Positions 48,016-56,976 of a stretch of DNA of 64,000 nucleotides are shown here, one piece after another. The notes beneath the pieces are model-generated. The model did no database searches, was not told the DNA's origin, and saw only the letters and a list, made by a program, of their open reading frames with translations. Both the position numbers and the translations under genes were made by a program. Source of the stretch: CAUZIR01 sp965250195 (GTDB taxonomy: Bacteria; Chloroflexota; Dehalococcoidia; Lucifugimonadales; UBA2962); assembly GCA_965250195.1 (NCBI GenBank), contig OZ252295.1, forward strand, positions 1,674,001 to 1,738,000, read 5' to 3'. The stretch's first letter is position 1. Each line of letters begins with the position of its first letter.

Positions 48016-48936
48016 CTAGAGCACCGCTATCGGGTTGACCGGTGAACCGGTGCCGCCGACAAGAATGAGCGGATTTACCGTGAGCATAAACTCGTAGCGG
48101 TTGGCCTTCGCACACTCGGCAGCAAGAGGTACCAGGGCCGCGCCGTCGATGAGCGCCATACCGTAGGCGTGGATCGCCCCGTGCACGGTCCAGGCGACGC
48201 CGTACTCGTTGGGGCTGGCGTCCTCCATGTCCCACACCAGCACCGAGAGGTCGTTGTCTCGCAGGAACGGCAGGCATGAGGCGTGCAGACCGGGATACTT
48301 ACTGCCCACCGGGTCGCCGCCGTAATTACCGTTGGCGGCCTCGTAGGCCTCCCGTCCGCAATAGACGACGACCGCGTCGCCGGGCGTCATCTCGACCCCC
48401 TGCGATTTCGCTATTTCTTCCAGCTCCCAGCCGTGCACTGGCAAGTCGTTGTCCACGTACGCCGTGCCTCTGTGCTTGGGGACATCCAACAAGACTCCGC
48501 GAGTCATGATGCCGTCGCTCCACTCGTCTACCGAGCCAAACGTGGCCCCGTCAAACGTAAGAACTTCATCGGGATTCTTGTCGTCCCAGATGCCGTTTTT
48601 GTCCCACATGTGGCAGAGCGCGTCGAGGTGGGTAATGGTTAAGCCGTGCTGGAAGATCGAGATATAGTCCAGCGCCGCGCCGCCGCCGTCTATCCAGGGC
48701 AGGCGTTTCATGTAGAAATCGACCGGCTTCTGGTTGTCGTGCGACGGTTCGACCGCCAGCGGCCGTGCCAGCGAGATGGGCTTGCCGCTCTTCACCAGCC
48801 CGGCGGCCTGCACACGCTTCTCCGGGGTAATGAGGTTGATCGCCCCAGCGCCGGGATTTTCCGGCCAGCGGCCCCAGTTGCGCCGGTCCCTGAGGTAGCT
48901 ATCGACCTGTTCACGAGACGGAATTTTGTTGTCCAC
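48016..48936 (-). CDS. Cyclase-family hydrolase (kynurenine formamidase-like)
   Basis: A protein of about 306 aa of the PF04199 cyclase family. The metal motif HLDALCHMWD (HxDxxxH) is in ITHLDALCHM. VLLDVPKHRGTAYVDNDLPVHG and GDAVVVYCGREAYE form the swivelling beta/alpha fold. GTG 48936 is chosen because GAGGAG lies 7 nt upstream. Longer starts at 48951 and 48984 lack this. It hydrolyses formyl amides or cyclic amides in related enzymes. It precedes the M20 gene by 15 bp. Confidence 0.85.
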   Translation of the reverse strand: MDNKIPSREQVDSYLRDRRNWGRWPENPGAGAINLITPEKRVQAAGLVKSGKPISLARPLAVEPSHDNQKPVDFYMKRLPWIDGGGAALDYISIFQHGLTITHLDALCHMWDKNGIWDDKNPDEVLTFDGATFGSVDEWSDGIMTRGVLLDVPKHRGTAYVDNDLPVHGWELEEIAKSQGVEMTPGDAVVVYCGREAYEAANGNYGGDPVGSKYPGLHASCLPFLRDNDLSVLVWDMEDASPNEYGVAWTVHGAIHAYGMALIDGAALVPLAAECAKANRYEFMLTVNPLILVGGTGSPVNPIAVL

Positions 48937-49006
48937 TGATCCGCTCCTCATTTTTTGATTTATCGCCGCGTTTGCCTGCGGCACTCTTTTGGGGTGGTTG
49001 AACCAC

Positions 49007-49765
49007 TCAGCGGGCGTCCCGGCCGCCGTCTATGACGAATGACGACCCGGATATGAACGACGACTCGTCCGATGCCAGGAACAACACCAGTTGGGCCACG
49101 TCTCTGGGTAACCCGGCCCGACCCGCCGGAATTGTCTCAACGAAACTATCGAACGTGCCCAGCTTCCCTTCCACGTTCTGGGAGCCCGGCGTGTCTATCA
49201 GCCCCGGCAGCACGCAGTTCGTGCGCACTCCCTTCCGGAGGTATTGGCTTGACGTTACCACCGTCAGCATCTGCACGGCCGCCTTGCTCACCGAGTAGGG
49301 CACCGAGAACGTGTTCCCCTCCAGCACCGACGCTGAGCTGACATTTACGATCGCTCCGGAGCCTTTCGCAACCATCGTCGGCAGTACGGCCTTTGTACAC
49401 AGGAAAACGCCCTTGGCGTTGACGTCCATGACCAAGTCCCATTCGGCCTCGTCAACTTCGGTGATCGGGGGCGTATGCACCTGCCTGCCCGCCGCGCAGA
49501 CGAGCACGTCTATCCCGCCAAGTTCCGAGACGGCAGAGGCCGCTATCGCCCGCACCGAGTCGCTACGCGCCACGTCCACCGGCGCGAATACCGCCTCGCC
49601 CCCGTCAGAACGTATGTCGGCGGCGACCCGCCGCCCACTGACCTCGTCGATGTCGGCGATCAGCACCCGCGCGCCCTCGGCGGCGAACAATCGGGCGACG
49701 CCTTCGCCAATGCCCGATGCACCGCCGGTTACCAGGCAGGCCTTGCCTTCCAATCTATTTGCCAT
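49007..49765 (-). CDS. Short-chain dehydrogenase/reductase
   Basis: A 252-aa classical SDR: KACLVTGGASGIGEGVARLF, DIDE after strand 2 (NAD preference), VCAAGRQ, catalytic Ser in NVSSASVLEG, YSVSKAAV for YxxxK, and GSSFVIDGG at the end. It oxidises an alcohol or reduces a ketone of unknown identity. It lies on the same strand upstream of the cyclase-M20-GS series with a 70-bp gap. Confidence 0.9.
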   Translation of the reverse strand: MANRLEGKACLVTGGASGIGEGVARLFAAEGARVLIADIDEVSGRRVAADIRSDGGEAVFAPVDVARSDSVRAIAASAVSELGGIDVLVCAAGRQVHTPPITEVDEAEWDLVMDVNAKGVFLCTKAVLPTMVAKGSGAIVNVSSASVLEGNTFSVPYSVSKAAVQMLTVVTSSQYLRKGVRTNCVLPGLIDTPGSQNVEGKLGTFDSFVETIPAGRAGLPRDVAQLVLFLASDESSFISGSSFVIDGGRDAR

Positions 49766-49945
49766 TCTTCGATAGAACTCCCTCTTGCTTGGGTTTTGGG
49801 GCGGCTTTAGGGCCGGGCGCTCGGGCGCTCGGGGCCGCTATCTTCCAACGTTCCGCGGCTGAAGCCAAGCTCCATCGCCTGAAACACCGCCCTCCCACAG
49901 GTAGTATTTCGCTTGGACACGAGTGGTAGAATCTCCCGTGAAGCT

Positions 49946-50500
49946 ATGAAAACACGAACTTTCGCACTCAGCCTTCTCACGGCGTCGTTATTGCTTATTG
50001 CCGCGGCCTGCGGTGGGAGCGACTCCGAGGCAACCGAGAATGTCGGCACCGGGGACGACTTCGTCGCCCAGGTCGACGATACGAGATTGAACCCAGACCC
50101 TACACCCGAGGGTGAGCTCGGCGACACGACGCGCATAGGTGAGTTCAAAGGCAATGAAGAAAGGGGCTTCGGCATTCCCCTCGAAGTTGCGCTCGGCGAG
50201 GAGCTCTTCGTCGAGGCGGTCATCAATGTGAGGCTGACCTTTATCGCAGTTGTTGAAGATACTCGGTGTTCGGCGGGTGAGACCTGCGACGACCTCGGCA
50301 GGGCAGCGATCAACGTCGGCGTGCGTGTCGGCGGCCTAGGCCTGGGCGAGACCGAATTCGCCCTTGAGGGCGGAGTGGCCGGCGACCCGAGGAAGATGGC
50401 TGGCAACCTGTCGATTCAGCTGGTCGATCTCGTGCCCCTCCCCAACGCCGACGGCAGCGAAGTCACCGACTACGTCGCCACTGTCCAGCTGACTCGCTAA
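49946..50500 (+). CDS. Small lipoprotein of unknown function
   Basis: From ATG 49946: a signal peptide MKTRTFALSLLTASLLLIAA ending in lipobox AAACGGS, then an acidic linker and a beta-rich domain (LGEELFVEAVINVRLTFIAVVEDTRCS ... VRVGGLGLGETEFALEG). Two Cys (TRCSAGETCDD) may pair. No family is known. It lies 37 bp before the large CARDB lipoprotein on the same strand. The earlier start at 49913 would add a non-signal extension. Confidence 0.72.
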   Translation: MKTRTFALSLLTASLLLIAAACGGSDSEATENVGTGDDFVAQVDDTRLNPDPTPEGELGDTTRIGEFKGNEERGFGIPLEVALGEELFVEAVINVRLTFIAVVEDTRCSAGETCDDLGRAAINVGVRVGGLGLGETEFALEGGVAGDPRKMAGNLSIQLVDLVPLPNADGSEVTDYVATVQLTR

Positions 50501-50537
50501 TCGCCTGCCTGACGGTGGGCGTGGTCAGACCGTTGTA

Positions 50538-53237
50538 GTGGATATGCCCCCTCTAGAGGGCCCGAGACGCTCCGGTAGAACGGTGCTCGTCGCGATCACG
50601 GCCCTGGCCGCCGTCTTTGTAATCGCCGCCTGTTCCGACGACGGGACGCCCGAAGCACAGATCGCGGCCGGCTCACCCACCCCGGGGCTCACGCAAGACC
50701 AGCTCTTCGCCGAGGCCGACGAGTTTGCCTTGGGGTTCGCCGCCACGCCGTCTCCCACACCCACTCGCGTCCCCAGCCCGACCCCGGCGCCGACGCCCAC
50801 GCCCATGCCGACGCCGGCGCCGGTAGCCACCGTTTTCACCCCCGAGCCCGAGGTGGAAGTCATGACCGAGGGCAGTGGCGTCCCGGAGGCGACCATCGGT
50901 TTCATCGAAACCTCCGACATCGCAGCCGGGTCGAGCGATGTGCCCGCCCCCAACCTCTCGGTTTTCACCCCGGACGGTTGGGACGGACCGCTGGTGATCT
51001 CTCCGAAGACAGGGCAGACCGCTTCGGGACCGGTGGATGTCGGGTTGGACCAGTTCGTCACCTTCGCGATAGCCAACCTGGGAGACGCCGACACCGATTC
51101 GGGCTTCTTCGTCGATCTCTACTTCGACGAGTACCTCGTTCAGCGCTTCCCCATGGGGCGGCCGCTGAGCAGGGGGAGTTTCGTGTCATGGTCCGGTTTC
51201 GAGCGACTCGGTAACGTGGTACGACTGACGCCGGGGCCCCATACCCTGCGGCTGGTCGTCGATGCCACTGACCTGGTATCTGAGTCAGACGAGACGGACA
51301 ATGTCGGCGAGTTGACGGTCGAGTGGAGCGGGACCGAAAGCCCGAAGCCGCTAGCCAGTGCTGGTAAGGGCGTTAACCTGACCGCGTTCAGCCCGCCGGA
51401 GTGGGGCGCACCTCTGGTCGCCAGTGCTTTCGCTGAGGATCTGGAGATACTCAGGCTACAGTTCGAGCCGTCGCCGGTGGCCCAGACGCCCCTGGACGGG
51501 CCCCTGTCTGTGCTCGGGCAGACGTTCGTGTCCTATGGAATATCCAACACCGGGCTCCTGAGCCAGCCGGGCGACGTCCTGGTCGACATTTACCTGGACG
51601 ACGTGCTGGTGCTACGCGACCGGTGGACGCAGATGCTGGCGCAGCGGAGGGTGAATCGAAACGCCTGGGACGGCCTGGGCGACGTGGTTCGCCTTACGCC
51701 GGGACGCCACGCGCTCCGCATGGTTATTGACCCCAACAACCTGGTCGCCGAGACGGACGAAACGGACAACGTTTTCGTCAGGGAGTTCGAGTGGTCGCCA
51801 GACCCCGCCCAGGCAGCGGACCGCCCCGTGCGGGCACCGTTCGAGCTACAGGTGCCTGACGTTTTGCTGCTGCCCAATCTGGTGCCTGGCTGGCTCTGGG
51901 ACTGGGACGGACCGATCGTCCTCGATACCGTGGCCGGGACGAACACCGACGGCCCGCTGTCGCTCGACGCCTCCATCTTCGTGGACATGGTCGTGTTCAA
52001 TAAGAGCGTCGTGATGGCCGAACCAGACTTCGTGGTGGATGTGTTTTTCGATGGCGAGCTGGTGCACATTCTCGACCTGGCCGGACCGTCCCCGGCCAGG
52101 TCTTTCCGCGTCGTGCAGGACTGGAATGGGCTCGTCCGCAACGCCCAAATAACTCCTGGCCCTCACACTCTCAAAATCGTCATCGACCCGGACGACAGGG
52201 TGCGGGAGGTCGACGAGACGGACAACGTGTTCGAAAAAACGTTCGTGTGGGCCGAGACGGCGCAACCGGCGCCCTCTCGCATCGCCTATACAGAGACGCA
52301 GCTGAGAGAGGTGTTCGTAGAGTTGGCCGAGCTGATCGATAGCACCGACCCGGTGCTCACCCCCAATGGCGACAACGGAGGCGGTCCCACTGGCGGCGAT
52401 GGGAGGGCCGAGCGGGTGCTACGAATCGCCGATGCCGGGTTCTTCCTCATGACGGGTACCAGCTTCAGAGACGAGCGCATGAACGTCCGCGTGCTTTCTC
52501 GACCGGAGTATCTCGATTGGATCGACGACACCTACGACGACCTGTTCGCCGTGGATGACGGCGCGAGCTACGAGGCCCTGGCGAAAAGCAGGGAGCGTGA
52601 CAAGAACATCTCGCTTGCCAAAAAGCAGCGACGGTTCGGGCGCATCGACATCGCCGTGGACGGCGGGCACCCGATCGGTGACGTGCTCAATTCGCTCGTC
52701 CACGAGCTAGGCCATGCGCTGCAGGACCGGCTCAACCCTGCCCAGACCGAGTCCGGGGACTCGCTCGAACTGTCGGCTATTCGTGAGGCCCAGGCCCAGC
52801 AGTTGGAACGAGTCTTCTGGCTGACCATCGAGGAGTTTACGGGCGAAAAATTCACCCGTTACCCCGATTACGACGGCTATTTCGCGTTCATCGACGCATC
52901 CATAGCCACCGACCTCGCGTCATTCACCCAGTCCGAGCATTCGCTGGGCCGAATGGTCCAGTGGCTGGCCGTGCTCGCCGACCCCAACCTTGCTGGATTG
53001 CGGGGAGAGCTGGCTACGCAGGGGGCGCTCAGTCGGGAGTCGGCGTTCGCCCTCTACCTGTACCTGGTTCGCATCGACCCGGTGGTCGCGATCGAATACG
53101 TCGTCGGCCTGCTTACGGTGCTGGAGCCCGCCGCCCCCGACATAACGGCCATCGCCCGATCAAGATTGGAGAACCTGGCGTCTCCGTTCGACGAGGGCTC
53201 GCCGTACCTGCGCCAGCCCGCCCTGCTGTCCCCCTAG
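50538..53237 (+). CDS. Lipoprotein with three CARDB domains and a C-terminal HExxH metallopeptidase-like domain
   Basis: An 899-aa lipoprotein. Signal with lipobox VIAACSDD, then a long Thr/Pro linker. Three CARDB-type repeats at about residues 140-265, 275-420 and 435-575 share FVTFAIANLG/FVSYGISNTG-like starts, VDLYFDEYLV strands and TPGPHTLRLVVD..DLV.E.DETDN ends. After residue 590 there is a helical domain with SLVHELGHALQDRL (HExxH near residue 722) and a downstream Glu-rich helix, as in gluzincin-like metallopeptidases. It is likely a surface protease or peptidoglycan/protein-binding enzyme. GTG 50538 or ATG 50544 could start it. Confidence 0.82.
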   Translation: MDMPPLEGPRRSGRTVLVAITALAAVFVIAACSDDGTPEAQIAAGSPTPGLTQDQLFAEADEFALGFAATPSPTPTRVPSPTPAPTPTPMPTPAPVATVFTPEPEVEVMTEGSGVPEATIGFIETSDIAAGSSDVPAPNLSVFTPDGWDGPLVISPKTGQTASGPVDVGLDQFVTFAIANLGDADTDSGFFVDLYFDEYLVQRFPMGRPLSRGSFVSWSGFERLGNVVRLTPGPHTLRLVVDATDLVSESDETDNVGELTVEWSGTESPKPLASAGKGVNLTAFSPPEWGAPLVASAFAEDLEILRLQFEPSPVAQTPLDGPLSVLGQTFVSYGISNTGLLSQPGDVLVDIYLDDVLVLRDRWTQMLAQRRVNRNAWDGLGDVVRLTPGRHALRMVIDPNNLVAETDETDNVFVREFEWSPDPAQAADRPVRAPFELQVPDVLLLPNLVPGWLWDWDGPIVLDTVAGTNTDGPLSLDASIFVDMVVFNKSVVMAEPDFVVDVFFDGELVHILDLAGPSPARSFRVVQDWNGLVRNAQITPGPHTLKIVIDPDDRVREVDETDNVFEKTFVWAETAQPAPSRIAYTETQLREVFVELAELIDSTDPVLTPNGDNGGGPTGGDGRAERVLRIADAGFFLMTGTSFRDERMNVRVLSRPEYLDWIDDTYDDLFAVDDGASYEALAKSRERDKNISLAKKQRRFGRIDIAVDGGHPIGDVLNSLVHELGHALQDRLNPAQTESGDSLELSAIREAQAQQLERVFWLTIEEFTGEKFTRYPDYDGYFAFIDASIATDLASFTQSEHSLGRMVQWLAVLADPNLAGLRGELATQGALSRESAFALYLYLVRIDPVVAIEYVVGLLTVLEPAAPDITAIARSRLENLASPFDEGSPYLRQPALLSP

Positions 53238-53241
53238 CGGC

Positions 53242-53451
53242 TTATCCGCCCCCGACAGCGCGGACGATCTCGACAGCGTCGCCGTCCGAAATAATCGTAG
53301 ATTCCAGGTCCGCCCGGCGCACCACCACGCCGTTGACCGCTACAGCTACGAGCGACGCCTTGATGCCCAGCAGCACGAGCAGCTCCGGCGCCGATGCCCG
53401 ATCCTCCAGCTCTCGCGACTCCCCGTTCACAGTGATCGTTATCTTCGTCAA
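53242..53451 (-). CDS. thiS: Sulfur carrier protein ThiS
   Basis: A 69-aa ubiquitin-like fold, TKITITVNGESRELEDRASA at the start and a C-terminal VRAVGGG whose Gly-Gly is thiocarboxylated. It donates sulfur to ThiG for thiazole formation. It is the last gene of thiG-thiE-thiS, 3 bp after thiE. Confidence 0.93.
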   Translation of the reverse strand: MTKITITVNGESRELEDRASAPELLVLLGIKASLVAVAVNGVVVRRADLESTIISDGDAVEIVRAVGGG

Positions 53452-53454
53452 GGC

Positions 53455-54105
53455 CTATGCCCTCTCTCTGCGTTCGTCTATGCGCTCGCGAAGTCGTCGG
53501 GCGGCCGTCTCCGGGTCGACGCTTCCCCAGATAGCGCCGATCACCGCGACCCCGTCCGCCCCTGCGTCCATCACCGCGCCGGCGTTAGATGGGTCGATGC
53601 CGCCGATGCCGATCACCGGCCCAATCTCCCCCACGGGCATGGATCGCTTCACGTCGCTTACCAGACCGGGGCCACTTGGCTTTACGTCCGGGTGCGACGG
53701 GGTGGGGAACATGGCCCCGGCGAACAACAGGTCGGCGCCTGCTCGCCGCGCTCGTCGGGCGGCAGACGAAGAGTGCACCGACCGCCCAATTAGAAGACTC
53801 TCTGGCAGATCGGCTCTCGTGACCGTCTCGGCCGCTTCCGATAGGTGCACACCGTCCGCACCGGATTCTACGGCCACGTCGGGGTATCCATTGATGAACA
53901 GCAGGGCGCTGTCCCCGAGGGCGTGCCTCAATTCGTGGGCCGCTCGTAGGACGTCTTTCGGATCGGAGCTTTCGTCACGTACGCGAAGCTGAACCAGATC
54001 GACCCCTCCTCGAACCGCGACCGCGACGACTTCCGCTAGCGGCCTGTCGCCGTACCGCTTCACATCGGTCACCAGGGCCAGACAGGGGACCGGTACCCGG
54101 TGCAA
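53455..54105 (-). CDS. thiE: Thiamine-phosphate synthase
   Basis: 216 aa from TTG 54105, placed 5 nt after the thiG stop. It is a TIM barrel with GGVDLVQLRVRDES, LLFINGYPDVAVESGADGVHLSE, GRSVHSSSAARRA, FPTPSHPDVKPSGPGL and the phosphate loop VIGIGGIDPSNAGAVMDAGADGVAVIGAI. It couples HMP-PP and thiazole phosphate. The frame extending to 54702 overlaps thiG and is not used. Confidence 0.93.
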   Translation of the reverse strand: MHRVPVPCLALVTDVKRYGDRPLAEVVAVAVRGGVDLVQLRVRDESSDPKDVLRAAHELRHALGDSALLFINGYPDVAVESGADGVHLSEAAETVTRADLPESLLIGRSVHSSSAARRARRAGADLLFAGAMFPTPSHPDVKPSGPGLVSDVKRSMPVGEIGPVIGIGGIDPSNAGAVMDAGADGVAVIGAIWGSVDPETAARRLRERIDERRERA

Positions 54106-54110
54106 ACGCC

Positions 54111-54926
54111 TTAGCCGCTCGACCCCGCCCGGGTGTTTGGGGCGTTCTGGGTTTTTTGGGCGACGCCGGTGGTCGGGCTGGAAGCAGTCGCCGCAGATTT
54201 CTTTTCTATCCTTCCGGCCAGGTAGGCCTGCCGCCCGGCCCGTACCCCCAGTCGGAAGGCCTCCCCCATACCCGCCGGGTCGGCCGCCAGGGCCACGCCC
54301 GTGTTCACGAGTACGGCATCGGCACCGGCTTCCATTGCCTGTGCGGCTTCGGACGGCACGGCCAGACCGGCATCTACTACGACCGGGACACCGGCGTTCT
54401 CGATGATGATGCGGATCGCCTCCATCGTCTGGATGCCCTGGCCGGAGCCGATGGCCGAGCCCAGCGGCATGACCGTAGCGCAGCCGACCTCTTCCAGCAT
54501 GGCGGCGAGCACCGGGTCGGCGTTGATGTATGGCAGCACGGTGAAGCCCTCTGCGACCAGCGCTTTGGCGGCCTCGAAAGTCCCCACCGGGTCGGGCAGC
54601 AGGTGCGAGCCAGTGGGAATGACCTCGAGCTTGAGCCAGCTTGAGCCGGTGAACTCTCGCGCCAGGTGCGCGGTGAAGATCGCCTCTTCGGCAGTCTTGC
54701 ACCCAGCAGTGTTTGGAAGAATCGTGTAGCGGTCCCAGTCGAAGTGGTCGAGGATGCTCTTTTCACCTGGGTTGGACAGGTCCAGCCGCCTGATGGCGAC
54801 CGTGATCATCTCCGTCCCGGACGCCGTCACCGAGGCGACCATCTCCTGCGGACTCCGGTGTCGACCCGTGCCGATCAGGAGCCGGGACGAGAACTCCTTG
54901 CCCCCTATAACCAGCGGGTCGTCCAT
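54111..54926 (-). CDS. thiG: Thiazole synthase
   Basis: From ATG 54926 (GGAGG 7 nt upstream): DPLVIGGKEFSSRLLIGTGR, VTVAIRRLDL, LPNTAGCKTAEEAI, the Schiff-base Lys in WLKLEVIPTG, VMPLGSAIGSGQG and VVVDAGLAVPSEAAQAMEAGADAVLVNTGVA. This is complete ThiG with a Ser/Thr/Ala-rich tail. It forms the thiazole ring from DXP, ThiS thiocarboxylate and dehydroglycine. It is the first gene behind the TPP riboswitch. Confidence 0.94.
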   Translation of the reverse strand: MDDPLVIGGKEFSSRLLIGTGRHRSPQEMVASVTASGTEMITVAIRRLDLSNPGEKSILDHFDWDRYTILPNTAGCKTAEEAIFTAHLAREFTGSSWLKLEVIPTGSHLLPDPVGTFEAAKALVAEGFTVLPYINADPVLAAMLEEVGCATVMPLGSAIGSGQGIQTMEAIRIIIENAGVPVVVDAGLAVPSEAAQAMEAGADAVLVNTGVALAADPAGMGEAFRLGVRAGRQAYLAGRIEKKSAATASSPTTGVAQKTQNAPNTRAGSSG

Positions 54927-54990
54927 ATAGCTGCCTCCAACAAACACTCAGAGCCGCCCGAATGTCGTGCGGGCCCAGGTGGTCAACAAA

Positions 54991-55011
54991 GCCGCCGGAT
55001 ACTCCGGCGGC
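54991..55011 (-). terminator. Riboswitch-linked intrinsic terminator
   Basis: A GCCGCCGGA/TCCGGCGGC 9-bp stem with a 3-nt loop, followed on the minus strand by TTTGTTG, lies between the TPP aptamer and thiG. It fits the expression platform for transcriptional control. Confidence 0.85.
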
Positions 55012-55035
55012 TGCGGGGGCTGAAAGGCTTCTATT

Positions 55036-55122
55036 CGTCTCCCTGCGCTGGCATTATCCAGATCAGGTGCGGCGGTCGGCGGCGTGTGGGGCCGCCCTCT
55101 CAGCCCGGCCACCCGAGCTCCC
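55036..55122 (-). promoter_or_regulatory. TPP (THI-box) riboswitch
   Basis: On the minus strand the aptamer shows GAGCTCGGGTGGCC, GGGCTGAGAGGG, and the highly conserved ACCTGATCTGGATAATGCC followed by AGCGCAGGGA. These are the P2/P3 and P4/P5 cores of the TPP aptamer. It lies 110 bp upstream of thiG and should turn the operon off when thiamine diphosphate is plentiful. Confidence 0.95.
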
Positions 55123-55304
55123 GGCGTATGTGGCGTTTACCAGACCAGAGTATTCGACCCATTCGGGCGAGTCAATTGCGGCTCGCTTACGCAATCTCCT
55201 CTGATCAGGGGAACAAAACCCCTATCGCCTCCGTCTCTATATTCAGCAAGCTAAAACCGCGGGGTCGAACTATATCGGCTCTCGGTGCCCACAGGAGGCA
55301 TGAA

Positions 55305-56909
55305 ATGAAGAACAGGCTCGAAACTAGATCGGCATTATTGATGGTCCTCGCGCTGGTGGTGGCAATCATCGCCGTCGCCTGCTCCGGAGGCCGTGGCGGC
55401 GACTCGGTGTTGGCGGCGACATTTGCGTCCGGTGAGAGTGCGGACTTCGCCACCGACGGCGGCTTCACCGAAGAGGCGTTCGGTCTGCTCGCTATCGAGC
55501 CCGACTTCTTGGAGACCGGAGTCTCCGAGAAGGTCTTTGCCATCGAGGTCGAGAGCGAGGCCGTCCTCCAGATGTCCTCGCGGGACTCTCGGGGGCCGGA
55601 CGACAGCCCCGCACCTTCGCAGGTCTCGGCGGCGGACCGCATCATCATCCGCACGGTGGATGCGTCCCTGGTAGTGACTGACATTCCCGTCGCCATCACC
55701 GACATCGGGGCAATTGCAGATTCCCTGGGCGGCTGGGTGCTTAACTCCAGCCGGGGCTCCCAGAACTTTGCGTTTGTCTCCTTCCGGGTGCCCGCCGACC
55801 AACTCGACGCCGCGATGGCCCTGGTCCGTGACCTGGCCGACGAGGTCGAGTCCGAAAACACGTCGAGCAGGGACGTGACCGACCAGTACGTGGACCTGAC
55901 GGCCCGGCTGCGCAACCAGCAAGCCACAGAGACCGCGCTATTGGGGCTATTGGACCGGGCAGAGACGGTCGAAGAGGCGCTGGACGTCCAGCGAGAGTTG
56001 TCCCGCGTCCGCGAGGAGATCGAGCGGCTGCAGGGCCAGATCACACTGATCGAAGAGACTTCCGCGTTCTCCCTGGTCAATGTTGCCCTGCGCCGGGCCC
56101 CTGGCGACATGTCCGTGGACGCCGGGCAAGATATCGCCGGAGCGGTGGGTGAGCCGGTGCGCTTCAAGGCCAACTTCTCGCCCCCCGAAGACGTCGAGGA
56201 GTTCCTCATAACCTGGGACTTTGGGGACGGTTCCGAACCGATTAGGACCACTCGTACGGCCCCCACGCAGGACGAAGACGTGCGGGTGACGGCCACCGTC
56301 AACCATCGTTACGGCGACGACGAGGATTCTCCCTACATCGCCGAAGTGACAATCGAGAGCATCAATGACGGCAGGGGAGAACTGGTCGAGGGCAGCGACA
56401 CCCTCATCGTCACCATCTCCCGGCTGCCCCAAATCGAGGTCTTCGCGGGCCAGAGCCAGACGGTCGAGTCCGGTGAGTCGGTCAAGTTCTCCGGCTCCTT
56501 CACCCGGCCCTCCGAGTTGACGACGGTCTCTTTCACCTGGGACTTCGGCGACGGCTCCGAAATGGTTGAGGGCACGCTGGAGGCGGGTGTAACCGCAGCG
56601 CTGTCCGAGCACACCTACGGCGACCACCGCCCAGCGCCCTATCGTGCGACGCTCACGGTGCGCGGCGACAGCGTGGCTGGTGAGGTCGAGTCGCAGAGCA
56701 TTGTGCTGATAAAGGTCGACGAGGCCCCCGGCTACACGCTCGGTGGCTGGAGCGCTGGGGATTCGTGGAAGACGATCATCCGCACGCTGTCGGGAGTCGG
56801 CCAGGTGCTGGTTACGATCCTGTTCTGGGTCGGCGTTCTCAGCCCGTTGTGGCTGGCGGTCATCGGCGCGTACCTCTGGCGCAGACGCCGCAACGCCCCG
56901 GTCGTGTAG
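55305..56909 (+). CDS. DUF4349 lipoprotein with two PKD domains and C-terminal membrane anchor
   Basis: From ATG 55305 (AGGAGG 6 nt upstream): a signal with lipobox AVACSGG. The DUF4349 domain follows at about residues 115-270 (IRTVDASLVVTDIPVAITDIG, FVSFRVPADQLDAAM, SRDVTDQYVDLTARLRN, a coiled coil VQRELSRVREEIERLQGQI). Then come two PKD-like domains with FLITWDFGDGSE and VSFTWDFGDGSE, and a C-terminal transmembrane helix with RRRR tail. DUF4349 proteins are envelope proteins of unknown role. The PKD addition suggests extracellular binding. Confidence 0.85.
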   Translation: MKNRLETRSALLMVLALVVAIIAVACSGGRGGDSVLAATFASGESADFATDGGFTEEAFGLLAIEPDFLETGVSEKVFAIEVESEAVLQMSSRDSRGPDDSPAPSQVSAADRIIIRTVDASLVVTDIPVAITDIGAIADSLGGWVLNSSRGSQNFAFVSFRVPADQLDAAMALVRDLADEVESENTSSRDVTDQYVDLTARLRNQQATETALLGLLDRAETVEEALDVQRELSRVREEIERLQGQITLIEETSAFSLVNVALRRAPGDMSVDAGQDIAGAVGEPVRFKANFSPPEDVEEFLITWDFGDGSEPIRTTRTAPTQDEDVRVTATVNHRYGDDEDSPYIAEVTIESINDGRGELVEGSDTLIVTISRLPQIEVFAGQSQTVESGESVKFSGSFTRPSELTTVSFTWDFGDGSEMVEGTLEAGVTAALSEHTYGDHRPAPYRATLTVRGDSVAGEVESQSIVLIKVDEAPGYTLGGWSAGDSWKTIIRTLSGVGQVLVTILFWVGVLSPLWLAVIGAYLWRRRRNAPVV

Positions 56910-56976
56910 ACCCCAAACGGAACTCCGTTAGACTCAAGGGCGGCCTTCCCCAATGCGCGGGGAGGCCGCCCTGGCC

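Noticed and set aside
53455..54702. 415-aa version of thiE
   Set aside because: The first 199 residues are thiG read in another frame. The real gene starts at TTG 54105 just after the thiG stop.
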